Below, piece by piece: positions 29,486 through 40,951 of a stretch of 64,000 bases of DNA. The position numbers were made by a program, and so were the translations under genes. Each line of letters opens with the position of its first letter. The stretch's first letter is position 1. The notes under the pieces were generated by a model. The model was not told where the DNA came from. It ran no database searches and saw only the letters and a list, made by a program, of their open reading frames with translations. The stretch lies in assembly GCA_001189345.1 (NCBI GenBank), contig LFKV01000011.1:30625-94624 (forward strand), given 5' to 3'. Source of the DNA: Candidatus Paraburkholderia kirkii. Its GTDB lineage: Bacteria > Pseudomonadota > Gammaproteobacteria > Burkholderiales > Burkholderiaceae.

Positions 29486-29775
29486 AGAAACTCCTTGTTG
29501 TTATCGATTGGCCCGCGTGTCACGCGAGCCCCGCCACTGGAACACCGGCCAGCGCGTCAGACGTCCGACAGCGCCGGCCGGGGCAATGCCTCCCGTTGGA
29601 ATGCCCGGACCCACCTCCACGCAGAAGCGCGCAAGCACAACTTTGTGAACGTTAATACGAACCATTCTCGATGTTCGTCAGTTTAGCATCATTCGACACC
29701 CGGAACAATTTGAGCGAGCTTACAGACCTAGACGCAGTAAGGCTTTTCGCGGGATCGGCGGATTTCGAGAGGCGA
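29486..29775. other. Upstream region of ftrABCD
   Basis: This gap should hold the ftr promoter. On the minus strand GAGAATGGTTCGTATT (about 29655-29670) weakly resembles half of a Fur site. There is no gene and no further clear signal. Confidence 0.3.
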
Positions 29776-29812
29776 CAAAAAAGCGCGGCGAGCCGTTTGG
29801 CCCGCCGCGCTT
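29776..29812 (-). terminator. Rho-independent terminator of uvrB
   Basis: On the minus strand AAGCGCGGCG pairs with CGCCGCGCTT and is followed by TTTTTT. It lies 36 bp past the uvrB stop. Confidence 0.85.
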
Positions 29813-29847
29813 CGTGAATTACACGTTAAAAATCACTTACCTATGCA

Positions 29848-31944
<2,097 letters not shown>

Positions 31945-32393
31945 GGAGATTCGATGCGGCAACGCCTGAGCAAACGCCTATTCTAGCGGCTGCCGGAAAA
32001 CTCGCGCGGCGCCGGCGCGTGGGGAGCAATGCGGAGCAAACCGGCTCGCCGTACGCACTTCCCGCGCGCCTTCGCCGGCTTCGTCCGATGCAGATTGGGC
32101 CCCGCCGAGCCGATCTCAAGCGCGCGTCTTGCGGCCCTTTTTGCACCTGCGCGCGCGATCGGTCGAAATGACGCCTGCGCGAAAAACCCGCATCTTCCAG
32201 CACCTGCGGCGAAAAAGCCGGTGCGGATTCGCTACAATGTGCGACTGGGCTCGACGGCGGGCACCGCAGGTCCGAAAACCGGTGCAACGCATCAAAACCG
32301 CCGAAGACGCCACGCGGGCACTTTCCGCCTTGCGCTCCTGCCTCTTCCGGGCGCAACTCCGCCGCACCGTCTTTTTCTCACTGCCGATAGATC
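31945..32393. other. Divergent intergenic region between uvrB and the aminotransferase gene
   Basis: About 450 bp. A TACAAT -10-like box occurs at about 32233-32238, in the orientation of the aminotransferase gene. I see no clear LexA box (CTGT-N8-ACAG) for uvrB and no coding frame. Confidence 0.4.
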
Positions 32394-33593
32394 ATGTCTC
32401 TTTTCTCTGCCGTCGAACTCGCTCCCCGCGACCCGATCCTGGGCCTCAACGAAGCCTTCAACGCCGACCCGCGCGCGACCAAAGTCAATCTGGGCGCCGG
32501 TGTGTACACCAACGAGAAAGGCGAGATTCCGCTGCTGCGCGCGGTGCGCGAAGCCGAGAAAGCGCGCGTCGACGCCGCGCTGCCGCGCGGATATCTGCCG
32601 ATCGATGGCATCGCCGCCTATGACGCCGCTGTGCAGAAGCTCCTGCTCGGCAACGACTCGCCGCTGATCGCCGCCGGCCGCGTCGTAACGGCGCAGGCGC
32701 TCGGCGGCACGGGCGCGCTCAAAATCGGCGCGGACTTCCTGAAGCGCGTGAATCCGAACGCGATCGTCGCGATCAGCGATCCGAGCTGGGAAAACCACCG
32801 CGCGCTCTTCGAAGGCGCCGGCTTCGACGTCGTCAATTATCCGTACTACGACGCCGCCACCCACGGCGTGAACTTCGACGGCATGCTCGCCGCGCTCAAC
32901 AGCTACGCGCCGAGCACGATCGTCGTGCTGCACGCGTGCTGCCACAACCCGACGGGCGTCGATCTGTCGGACGCGCAGTGGAAGCAGATCGTCGAAGTCG
33001 TGAAGGCGCGCGAGCTCGTGCCGTTCCTCGACATGGCGTATCAGGGTTTCGCGGAAAGCATCGACGCCGACTCAGCCGCCGTCCGTCTCTTCGCGGCCGC
33101 CGACATGAACGTGTTCGTGTCGTCGTCGTTCTCGAAGTCGTTCTCGCTGTATGGCGAGCGTGTCGGCGCGCTGTCGATCATCACGACGAGCCAGGAAGAA
33201 TCGGCCCGCGTGCTGTCGCAACTCAAGCGCGTGATCCGCACCAACTACTCGAATCCGCCGACGCATGGCGGCTCGATCGTCGCGGCCGTGCTGGCGTCGC
33301 CGGAACTGCGCGCGACCTGGAAGCAGGAACTGGGCGAAATGCGCGACCGCATCCGCGCGATGCGCAACGGCCTGGTCGAGCGCCTGAAGGCGAGCGGCAT
33401 CGACCGCGACTTCTCGTTCGTCAACAAGCAGCGCGGCATGTTCTCGTACTCGGGCCTGACCGCGCCGCAAGTCGATCGCCTGCGCGAAGAATTCGGCATC
33501 TACGCCGTGAGCACCGGCCGTATCTGCGTCGCCGCGCTGAACACGCGCAACCTCGATGCGGTCGCCCATGCCGTGGCGGCAGTGCTGAAGTAA
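32394..33593 (+). CDS. tyrB: Aromatic amino acid aminotransferase (class I, PLP-dependent)
   Basis: 399 residues, intact, and clearly paralogous to the gene at 288-1487. HNPTG occurs at about 184-188, Asp213 and Tyr216, and the PLP lysine at about 248 in SSSFSKSFSLYGER. It would interconvert tyrosine or phenylalanine and their 2-oxo acids, with possible aspartate activity. The position next to uvrB is, as I recall, the usual place of the housekeeping tyrB in Burkholderia, so this is probably the main copy. Confidence 0.92.
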   Translation: MSLFSAVELAPRDPILGLNEAFNADPRATKVNLGAGVYTNEKGEIPLLRAVREAEKARVDAALPRGYLPIDGIAAYDAAVQKLLLGNDSPLIAAGRVVTAQALGGTGALKIGADFLKRVNPNAIVAISDPSWENHRALFEGAGFDVVNYPYYDAATHGVNFDGMLAALNSYAPSTIVVLHACCHNPTGVDLSDAQWKQIVEVVKARELVPFLDMAYQGFAESIDADSAAVRLFAAADMNVFVSSSFSKSFSLYGERVGALSIITTSQEESARVLSQLKRVIRTNYSNPPTHGGSIVAAVLASPELRATWKQELGEMRDRIRAMRNGLVERLKASGIDRDFSFVNKQRGMFSYSGLTAPQVDRLREEFGIYAVSTGRICVAALNTRNLDAVAHAVAAVLK

Positions 33594-33616
33594 GTCGGCG
33601 CTGCCCGGTCCGCAAG

Positions 33617-33651
33617 AAAAAAATGGCGCCCTGCGAGGGGCGCCATTTTTT
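33617..33651 (+). terminator. Rho-independent terminator after tyrB
   Basis: AAAATGGCGCC pairs with GGCGCCATTTT around an 8-nt loop, and the T run continues to 33651. It begins 24 bp past the aminotransferase stop. Confidence 0.9.
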
Positions 33652-33695
33652 CGTGGGCGGCGAACATTGCCGCACGGCCGATGCCGTTACGCAGG

Positions 33696-33923
33696 TCAAA
33701 GCGTCTGCGATGCGGCCGGAACGACGGTCGCCGCCGCGGCAGCGTCATCGGCTTCGACGAATCCGTAGGAAATCGCACGCACCAACTCGGCGCTCACGTT
33801 CGCGACGACCATCTGCTCGTGCCCCTTGACGGTCACACCGCCTTTGCCCGCGTGCATGCAGAACGCCAGCGCGATCGAAACCAGAATTGCCACGGGCCAG
33901 TAGGTCGATATTGTCTTTCTCAT
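33696..33923 (-). CDS. Small secreted or membrane-anchored hypothetical protein
   Basis: 75 residues. The ATG at 33923 follows GAGGCAG. The N-terminus is basic and then hydrophobic (MRKTISTYWPVAILVSIALA), either an uncleaved anchor or a signal peptide. The rest (HEQMVVANVSAELVRAISYG) is soluble with an Ala-rich tail. No family recognised. Confidence 0.5.
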   Translation of the reverse strand: MRKTISTYWPVAILVSIALAFCMHAGKGGVTVKGHEQMVVANVSAELVRAISYGFVEADDAAAAATVVPAASQTL

Positions 33924-34181
33924 TTGACTGCCTCGATTCAATGTCGCAGCGGAACGAAGGCCCACTTGTCGACGCTTCGAATCGTACGGAATCGGCCGAA
34001 TCTTAAAAAGATGTTGAAAAACAAAGCTTTGTTGCAGGCGGGGCAACAAGTTTCCTCCCGGCCGATTGCCGGATGAGGGTCGAAACGTCCCGCCGCCGTC
34101 ATAAAGGCTTACAAAGTTGTCGGGATATCGGAGCGCCTGCGCTGTCTTATTGATCATACTTCAACAGATCATTTCGAAATC

Positions 34182-34640
34182 GTGAGATCCGCAGTCGCTG
34201 GTTTTCTGTTTGCCTCCTCCGCCGCGCTGCTGGGCGGTTGTGCGGCGTATCCCGACGCGGCGGGCTACGGCGGCGGTTATCCGCCGGCCATCTATGACGA
34301 TCCCGGCTACGGGTATTACGGCGGCCCGCCGGTGGTGCAGCCGGGCGTCGTGATCGGCGGCGGCTATTACTATGGATTGGGGCCGCGCCGTAGCTGGGAC
34401 GACGGTCCCGGCTGGCGATATCCGCCTCCTGGGGGCTGGAACCGGCGGCCGTCCAATGGCGACCATGGCGGTCACGGCGGCCCGCCGCAAGCCGATGGCG
34501 GCGCGCCGCTGCCGAAAGCAGTCGGCGGTCCAGCGCCAGGCCGGCCCGCCGCGCCGCCTCCGGCGAACCCCAGCGGCAACCGCGGTGGCGGTGGCGGCGG
34601 AAACAGCAATCGCTGGCACAGCGGGCCGATCGGCAACTAG
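34182..34640 (+). CDS. Gly/Pro/Tyr-rich outer-membrane lipoprotein
   Basis: 152 residues starting at GTG 34182. A lipoprotein signal ends in LLGGC (Cys at residue 20), so the mature protein is probably lipid-anchored. The body is low-complexity: Tyr/Gly/Pro-rich first (GGGYPPAIYDDPGYGYYGG), then Gly/Pro/Asn-rich. There is no enzymatic motif. Such proteins are common, poorly described envelope components in Burkholderia. Intact. Confidence 0.65.
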   Translation: MRSAVAGFLFASSAALLGGCAAYPDAAGYGGGYPPAIYDDPGYGYYGGPPVVQPGVVIGGGYYYGLGPRRSWDDGPGWRYPPPGGWNRRPSNGDHGGHGGPPQADGGAPLPKAVGGPAPGRPAAPPPANPSGNRGGGGGGNSNRWHSGPIGN

Positions 34641-34718
34641 GCTTGGCCGCCCGCTCCCGCATGAGAAACACGGCGCCGGAACGCGGGTTCTGGCGCCGTT
34701 TCGCTTGCGAGGAAGCCC

Positions 34719-36153
34719 TCAGCCGAGGTGCGACCGCTGCGCCTTGTAGAGTTCGCGGAACGTATGGCCGACCGGCGCGGGCATGTCGCGCGTGCCGGTC
34801 CAGCCCGCGCCGAACGGCAGGCGCGAAATGGACTTCTTGTCGCCTCCCCTCCCATGCGTTCGAGCACGCGCACGGCGAGCTTCGTGAAGAGCGCGTACCA
34901 CGTCGGCCGCAGTGCCAGAAATCCCCACAACGCGAGCGCGGCGCGCTCGTTCCGCGGACGCAGCCGCCGCTCCATCTGCTTTTCGCGCAGCTTGCGCAGC
35001 AGATCGGACAACGGGATCCCGACCGGGCACACGCTGTTGCATTCGCCGCAGAGCGTCGCGGCCTACGGGAGATCGAGGGCGCGATCGATGCCGACGTAGG
35101 CCGGCGTCAGCACCGATCCCATCGGTCCCGGATACACCCAGCCATACGCATGTCCGCCGATCTTCTGATAGACCGGGCAGTGATCCATGCACGCGCCGCA
35201 GCGGATGCAGCGCAGCATCTCCTGGAATTCACCGCCGATGAGCCCGGTGCGCCCGCCATCGACGAGCACGAAGTACATGTGCTCGGGACCGTCCGTCTCG
35301 TCCGGCGCACGCGGGCCGGTCAGCAGCGAGAAATAGTTCGAGATGGTCTGCCCGGTCGCGGAGCGCGGCAGGAGACGCATCGCGGTCGCGAGATCCTCCA
35401 GCGGGGCAGCACCTTCTCGATGCCCGTCACCGCGACGTGCACGCACGGCATCACCGTGCACATGCCTTCGTTGCCCTCGTTCGTCACGACCGCGGCCGAG
35501 CCCGTCTCGGCGATCAGAAAGTTGCCGCCCATCACGCCCATGTCCGCCGACATGAAATGCGGGCGCAGCACTTCGCACACCTCACGGGTCATCTCGGGGA
35601 TGTCGATCAGGCGCGGCCGGTTGTGCGTCTTCGCGAAGAGATCGGCGATCTGCTCCTTGTCCTTGTGCACGACGGGCGCGATGATGTGGCTCGGCGGCTC
35701 GTTGTCGTTGATCTGCAGGATGTACTCGCCGAGATCCGTCTCGATCGACTGGACGCCCATCTCGCCCAGCACGCGATTCAGCTGCATCTCTTCCGAGACC
35801 ATCGACTTGGTCTTGATGACCTTCTTCACGTCGTGCTTGCGGGCGATATCCGCGACGAGCTTCGTCGCATCCTGCGTCGATTCGGCATACAGCACCGTCG
35901 CGTCGCGCCGGGTCGCCTCGCGCTCGAAGGTTTCGAGCCACACGTCGAGGTTGTCCAGCGCGCGGTTGCGATGCTCCCGGTTGCGATGCTCCTTGAGCGC
36001 GGCGCGCGTCGCCTCGAAGTCGATCTCGCGCACGGCGCCGGCTCGCGCGCTGACGAATTTCGTCGAGAGCTTGGTGAGGTTCTGCTGCAGGCGCTCGTCC
36101 GCGAGCTTGCTGCCCACGCGCGCCTTGAAGTGCATCATCGTCTGAACTTGCAT
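34719..36153 (-). pseudogene. lutB: Lactate utilisation iron-sulfur protein LutB/LldF, multiply broken
   Basis: The ATG at 36153 opens a LutB-type protein: KTKSMVSEEMQLNRVLGEMG, GGNFLIAETGSAAVVTNEGN, CIRCGACMDHCPVYQKIGGH and CGECNSVCPVGIPLSDLLRK carry the domain's ferredoxin cysteines. Lesions are a missing C at about 35408, an amber TAG at 35063-35065 (expected CAG) and a shift at about 34852. There is also a 15-bp in-frame tandem duplication at 35963-35992. LutABC oxidises L-lactate to pyruvate. No lutC follows; a lipoprotein gene is convergent instead. Confidence 0.85.
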
Positions 36154-36179
36154 GTCGGGAGCGCTCTCCTTGCGAATGC

Positions 36180-36918
36180 TCAGGCGCGGCTTGGGGCGTC
36201 GCCCGCCAGCACCTGCGCAATGTGCAGCACGCGCGTGGTCGTGTCGCCGGTGCGGCGCAGCCACCCTTCGATGTTCAGCATGCAGCCGATATCGCCGAGC
36301 ACGACCGCGTCCGCGCCGCTCGCCTTGATGTTGGCGCACTTCTCGTCGACGATTGCCGTCGGTCGATATGTCGCCGTACTTCACGGCGAACGTGCCGCCG
36401 AAACCGCAGCAATGCTCGTAGCCCGCCATCTCGGTCAGCGGCACGCCGACTTGCGCGAGCAGCTCGCGCGGCTGCGTCTTCACGCCGAGCTCGCGCAGGC
36501 CCGAGCAGGAATCGTGATAGGTCGCCATGCCCTCGAACGCGCCGGGCTCCATGCGGGCTTTGGCGACGGTCACGAGGAAATCGGTCAGCTCGAACACGCG
36601 CGGCTGCAGGCGCGCGAAACAGTTCATCAGTTGCGGATCGTCGCGAAAGAGGTCGCCGTAGTGCGCGCGGATCATGCCGCCGCAGGAACCGGACGGCACG
36701 ACCATGTAGTCGAACTGCTCGAACTCGCGCAGGGTTTTTTCGGCGAGATCGCGGGCGAGCAGCCGGTCGCCCGAGTTATAGGCCGGCTGGCCGCAGCACG
36801 TCTGCGACGACGGCACGACGACTTCGAAGCCCGCGCGCTCGATCAGCTTGATGACCGAGAAGCCGATCTCGGGGCGCATCATGTCGATAAGACAAGTCAC
36901 GAATAATCCGACTCGCAT
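36180..36918 (-). pseudogene. lutA: Lactate utilisation Fe-S oxidoreductase LutA/LldE, frameshifted
   Basis: A cysteine-rich CCG-domain protein: QTCCGQPAYN, SGSCGGMIRAH, YHDSCSGLRELG and HCCGFGGTFAVK. A 4-base tandem duplication (GTCG at 36358-36361, repeated at 36362-36365) shifts the frame after YGDIS. The proper tail (IVDEKCANIKASGADAVVLG and on) ends at 36180. Because of the shift the reading frame now runs straight into lutB, giving an artificial LutA-LutB fusion frame. It is divergent from an IclR gene at 37108. Confidence 0.85.
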
Positions 36919-37029
36919 GGGGGCGTTTCCTGTTTTGTAGAAGTGATGTGAATGCCCGCCGATTATCCGCGAAAACGCCCCCTCGACGGGGCTCGCCTAG
37001 CGTCCCGCATGAACGCCGGGACAGTTACC

Positions 37030-37040
37030 TGGTCGTACCA
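37030..37040. promoter_or_regulatory. Possible GntR/FadR-type operator upstream of lutA
   Basis: TGGT-CGT-ACCA is a perfect dyad of the type bound by FadR-subfamily GntR regulators, including LldR/LutR of lactate operons. It lies about 110 bp upstream of the lutA start and 67 bp from the divergent IclR start. No GntR gene is in the window. Confidence 0.35.
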
Positions 37041-37107
37041 TTCGCTTTTTCACATTATGAGATACAATTGTAGTTCCGCTGTTTGACGCATCAACCGATT
37101 TTTCACG

Positions 37108-37920
37108 ATGAGCGATACGAACCCGGACTCCAAGACCGCCATTCAGGTGATCGAGCGCATGATGCGTCTTCTCGACGCACTCGCCGACCACACCGATCCC
37201 GTCAGCCTGAAAGAGCTCGCGCAGAGCACCGACCTGCATCCGTCCACCGCGCACCGCATCCTGAACGACATGGTGCTGTGCCGGCTCGTGGACCGTTCCG
37301 ATCCCGGCACGTACCGGCTCGGCATGCGCCTGCTTGAGCTCGGCAATCTGGTGAAGGCGCGTCTCTCGGTGTGCGAAGCCGCGATGCCGCCGATGCGCGA
37401 ACTGCATCGGCAGACGGGGCAGACCGTCAATCTGTCCGTGCGGCAAGGCGACGAGATCGTCTACATCGAGCGCGCGTATTCGGAGCGCTCGGGCATGCAG
37501 GTCGTGCGCGCGATCGGCGGGCGGGCGCCCTTGCATCTCACGTCGGTCGGCAAGCTCTTTCTCGCCGCCGACGAAGCCACGCGCGTGCGCGCCTATGCGA
37601 CGCGCACCGGCCTGTCGGGCCATACGCAGAACAGCATCACCGATCTCGCCAAGCTCGAACGCGAGTTGACGCTAGTGCGCCAGCAGGCTTGCGCGCGCGA
37701 CAACGAGGAGCTCGAACTCGGCGTGCGCTGCATCGCGGCGGGCATCTACGACGACACCGGCCGGCTCGTCGCGGGCCTGTCGCTCTCCGCTCCCGCCGAC
37801 CGCCTGCAGGAAGCGTGGCTCAAGCAACTCAGCCACACGGCGCTCGAAATCTCCCGTTCGCTGAAGCTATCACCCGGAACAGGCGCAGCAAGAACAACGC
37901 TGACCGAAGCCGCGCCATGA
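37108..37920 (+). CDS. IclR-family transcriptional regulator
   Basis: An intact 270-residue regulator. The winged helix lies at about residues 12-75 (SLKELAQSTDLHPSTAHRIL, GTYRLGMRLLELG), and the GAF-like effector domain follows (TVNLSVRQGDEIVYIERAYS, LHLTSVGKLFLA, LELGVRCIAAGIYDDTGRLV). It is divergent from the dead lutAB genes and could have regulated them, but IclR control of lut genes is not the known rule, so its target is open. Confidence 0.88.
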   Translation: MSDTNPDSKTAIQVIERMMRLLDALADHTDPVSLKELAQSTDLHPSTAHRILNDMVLCRLVDRSDPGTYRLGMRLLELGNLVKARLSVCEAAMPPMRELHRQTGQTVNLSVRQGDEIVYIERAYSERSGMQVVRAIGGRAPLHLTSVGKLFLAADEATRVRAYATRTGLSGHTQNSITDLAKLERELTLVRQQACARDNEELELGVRCIAAGIYDDTGRLVAGLSLSAPADRLQEAWLKQLSHTALEISRSLKLSPGTGAARTTLTEAAP

Positions 37921-37922
37921 AA

Positions 37923-37960
37923 AAACAGGATTCGTCTTTCGACGAATCCTGTTTGCTTTT
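37923..37960. terminator. Strong bidirectional terminator
   Basis: AAACAGGATTCGTC (37923-37936) pairs perfectly with GACGAATCCTGTTT (37941-37954) across TTTC. T runs follow in both directions. It sits between the convergent IclR and endopeptidase genes. Confidence 0.9.
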
Positions 37961-38013
37961 GGGTCAGCGCTCGGACGATGCTCAGGGATTGGCGCCGCTG
38001 CCCATGTCGGCGC

Positions 38014-39168
38014 TCATGATGTGCGACTCGCCGAGCCGAGATACGAACGCAGGCGGCCCGCGTCGGCGAAGCGCGAATACTTGCCGTACGAATCGAGCAG
38101 CACGATCACGACCGGACTCCCGTTGACGTTCGCCTGCATCACAAGACATTCGCCCGCTTCGTTGATGAAGCCCGTCTTCTGCAAGCCGATGTCCCACGAC
38201 GCATTGCGCACCAGCGCGTTCGTGCTGTTGTACGCGAGATTGCGCTTGCCGGTGAAGACTTCGTAGCTGCGGTCGGTCGAGAACTTGCGGATGATCGGAT
38301 ATTGATACGCCGCGTTGACCATCTTCACGAGGTCGCGCGCGCTCGACACGTTCTGGCTCGTGAGGCCGGTGGAGTTCTCGAAGTGCGTGTCGGTCATGCC
38401 GAGCGACTTCGCCTTCGCGTTCATCGCGGCGATGAACGCCGGACGGCCGCCCGGGTAATAGCGCGACAACGCGGCCGCCGCGCGATTCTCCGATGCCATC
38501 AGCGCGATGTGCAGCATGTCCTCGCGACTGAGCACCGAGCCGACCGCGAGGCGAGACCCGGTGAACTTCTCGTAATCGCGGTCTTCGTCGGTGACGGTGA
38601 TTTCGTCGGTGAGCAGCATGTGCGAGTCGAGCACGACCATGGCCGTCATCAGCTTGGTGATCGACGCGATCGGCACGACGGCGCGCGAGTTCTTGTCGAA
38701 CAGCGTTTCGGAGGTGTTCTGGTCGACCACGTACGCGACGCTCGAGCGCAGCGCGAGGCTGTCGGGCGTGTCATGCAGGCCGAACGCCTGGCCGACCGAC
38801 GGCGAACGCGGTTGGAACGCGACTGCGTGCACCGAAGCGCGACGCGCGTGCGGCTCCATGCGGTACGAGACGCGGCGCTTGCGCGAAGCGCGCGGCGCAT
38901 CGTCGTCATCATCCGCGGCCGCGACCTTCGCGGCCTTCACGGACTTGGGCGACTTGAGGGCCGTCTTTGCCACGCGCGCGGGCTTTTCGGCCTTGGCCGT
39001 GGATTTGACGGGCTTCTTGGCGGTCTTGGTTGCGGTGGCGGTCTTTGCGAGAGCTTCAGCCGGAGCCGCTGCGAAGGACGCTACTGCGATGGAGACGGCG
39101 AGCGACAGCGCGGAACGCACTGCCACGCCGTGCACCACCTTCAACGACGAAAACATTTCGGTTTTCAT
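38014..39168 (-). CDS. pbpG: D-alanyl-D-alanine endopeptidase (PBP7-type)
   Basis: 384 residues from ATG 39168. A signal peptide (about residues 1-40) is followed by a Lys/Ala-rich linker (41-100), probably wall-associating, and a penicillin-binding SxxK peptidase domain. Catalytic motifs: Ser169-Ile-Thr-Lys172, Ser226-Glu-Asn228 and Lys331-Thr-Gly. It should cleave D-Ala-mDAP cross-links in the periplasm. The frame is intact, which fits a retained wall-maturation role in a reduced genome. Confidence 0.9.
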   Translation of the reverse strand: MKTEMFSSLKVVHGVAVRSALSLAVSIAVASFAAAPAEALAKTATATKTAKKPVKSTAKAEKPARVAKTALKSPKSVKAAKVAAADDDDDAPRASRKRRVSYRMEPHARRASVHAVAFQPRSPSVGQAFGLHDTPDSLALRSSVAYVVDQNTSETLFDKNSRAVVPIASITKLMTAMVVLDSHMLLTDEITVTDEDRDYEKFTGSRLAVGSVLSREDMLHIALMASENRAAAALSRYYPGGRPAFIAAMNAKAKSLGMTDTHFENSTGLTSQNVSSARDLVKMVNAAYQYPIIRKFSTDRSYEVFTGKRNLAYNSTNALVRNASWDIGLQKTGFINEAGECLVMQANVNGSPVVIVLLDSYGKYSRFADAGRLRSYLGSASRTS

Positions 39169-39575
39169 TAGTGTTCTGTTGGGCGGCTGGAGAGTACCGA
39201 CAAGTGTAGTGAAGCTACGAAATTTAAGCAATATTAAGCACTTATCGGAACTCGTTAAACCGAGTTGTAAGCCGTGATTGCATATTGCCAAATAAGGTCC
39301 GCGCCCCGGTCGGAAAAAACGATCATGCCGGCGGAACAGTTCTGCCCCGGCGGGCGCTTTTATACACGACGAAAGCGCGCTATCGGCAAAACTTTCCGCG
39401 ACTTTAGCCAAACTCGTGAGTTGGACCGAGAACACAGCTTTCGAATCGAAGGGAAAGTGTCGTGGACGCGGCGGAAGTGACGCGTCCGGTCGGACAGCCG
39501 AAATGCTAACGTTTCTTCAACAATTTGGTGTACGGCGACGTCCGAAAAAATAAGACGAACTTCAGAAATAGCTTA
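39169..39575. other. Upstream region of pbpG up to the IS5 copy
   Basis: About 400 bp without a coding frame. AT-rich patches at about 39210-39245 may form the pbpG promoter. I see nothing else recognisable. Confidence 0.4.
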
Positions 39576-40489
39576 GAGACGGTTTCATAAAGGCTGTTGA
39601 GATTGCCGAAGAGTGTTCCAGCAGATCAAGCAACAACCGAGTTTGAGGAACGCTTCATGAATGTCCGCACGACGTTCGAAGCGAGTACGTAGACGGCGGA
39701 AGTTATGCAACCAGGCATGTGTACGTTCGACGACCCAACGGACTTTCCCAAGGCCGCTACCGTGCGGGTGACCGCGCCGCGCGATGCTGGTGGGAATGTT
39801 GCGCGCGTGAAGGAGGCACCGGTACTTGTCATGATCGTAACCGCGGTCGGCATAAACACAGCCAGGGCGACTCAGCGGCCGGCCGCGCACGCCGCCAATC
39901 GGTACGATGGCCTCGATCAACGGGATCAGTTGGGTGACGTCGTGACGATTGGCGCCGGTCAGGATTGCCGCGATCGGCGTACCGTTGGCGTCGGTGGTGA
40001 CGTGGTGCTTGGAACCGGGTCGTGCTCGGTCGGTGGGGTTCGGGCCAGTTTTTCGCCCGCCCCAACCGCACGAATCGACGATGAGTCGACGACGACGCGG
40101 GAGAAGTCGATCTTCCCGGCCGCTCGTAGTTTCGCCAGCAGCAGTGCGTGCAGTCGATCCCACACGCCGGCTTGCTGCCAATCGCGCAGCCTGCGCCAGC
40201 AACTGACGCCAGAGCCACATCCCATCTCCGCTGGCAGATCTCGCCACCGGATGCCGGTCTTCAGCACGAACAAGATGCCGGTCAGCGCAGCCCGATCCGG
40301 TACCGGCTTGCGGCCCGGATACTTGAAGCGGCGCGGCTTCGCTGGTGGTAGCAGTGGCTCGATCAGTGCCCACAGTTCGTCGTCGATGATTGGTTTGCCC
40401 ATCTCCTCGATCCTGTTGTCACAACGATCGAGGTTAACAGGTTGCGTTACGGGTTAACAGCCCCTAATAAATCTTTTTGAAACTACTTC
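39576..40489 (-). mobile_element. IS5-family (IS427 group) element, copy 1
   Basis: 914 bp. The ends carry imperfect inverted repeats (GAGACGGTTTCATAAAG and GAAGTAGTTTCAAAAAG) and are flanked on both sides by TTA (39573-39575, 40490-40492), the 3-bp TNA duplication expected for this group. It is essentially identical to copy 2 at 62569-63502 apart from a 20-bp duplication there. Its right side interrupts an IS630-type element. Confidence 0.9.
39585..40402 (-). CDS. IS5-family (IS427 group) transposase, two overlapping frames
   Basis: OrfA (ATG 40402, 147 codons) has PIIDDELWALIEPLLPPAKP, the N-terminal domain, and ends its useful part at VVVDSSSIRAVGAGEK. OrfB continues from a -1 shift at GAAAAAC with GSKHHVTTDANGTPIAAILT, YADRGYDHDKYRCLL and VVERTHAWLHNFRRLRTRFE, the last two carrying a D and the E of the DDE triad. 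Both copies in the window share this layout, so it is programmed frameshifting and not decay. Confidence 0.88.
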
Positions 40490-40723
40490 TTAGTGCCCCT
40501 TCATACGTCGCAAACCAGAAAGCTCCCTTCGAATTAACGGCGGACGCGGCGCCCATGCTGTGACGTTCGCCGGGCCGCTCGACCACCGGCGTTTCACCGC
40601 GCGGCGCCCACGTCCTGCCATGCACCGAGTCAGCACGGAAGCCCGATTCGTCCCAGAAAAAGATGTCCACCTTCTGCTCACGAGCCCGCCTGGCAATGTT
40701 CGGATAGGTGTCTCGCTGCCCAC
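40490..40723 (-). mobile_element. IS630-type element (second kind), middle fragment
   Basis: Minus-strand codons give YPNIARRAREQKVDIFFWDE and GERHSMGAASAVNSKGAFWF up to TYEGAL, the middle of an IS630-type transposase including its first catalytic Asp. It is cut on the right by the IS21 end (40724) and on the left by IS5 copy 1 at CTAA|G. The complementary 3' half is at 63503-63859. Confidence 0.85.
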
Positions 40724-40951
40724 TGTGGCGCGACAATCAAGTTGAGAATGTCGCGGCAGAAATGCTGATGCCGATGTTGATTGACGCTGGCAAGCGTTTA
40801 TTGATTGACGCGCGGAGTTGATTGACGCGGGCGAGTGGGTGTTGCGCGACAATCAAGATGAGAATGTGGTGGCGGGAAGGTGATGCTGCGGTTGATTGAC
40901 GCGGCTAGCTTTGCCTGCGAGCCGCGCGTCAATCAGGACGAGAACAGCGGA

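Noticed and set aside
34010..34110. Palindrome AACAAAGCTTTGTT and a nearby GTTGC...GCAAC hairpin
   Set aside because: Short and without a T run or neighbouring gene signal; could be chance in an AT-richer gap.
38302..39171. A 289-codon frame antisense to the endopeptidase gene pbpG
   Set aside because: The Arg-rich start and Gly/Leu repeats come from the Lys/Ala-rich linker read backwards.
39585..40402. Frameshift in the IS5 transposase as a decay lesion
   Set aside because: Both copies share it and a slippery GAAAAAC lies at the join, as expected for programmed -1 frameshifting in IS427-type elements.
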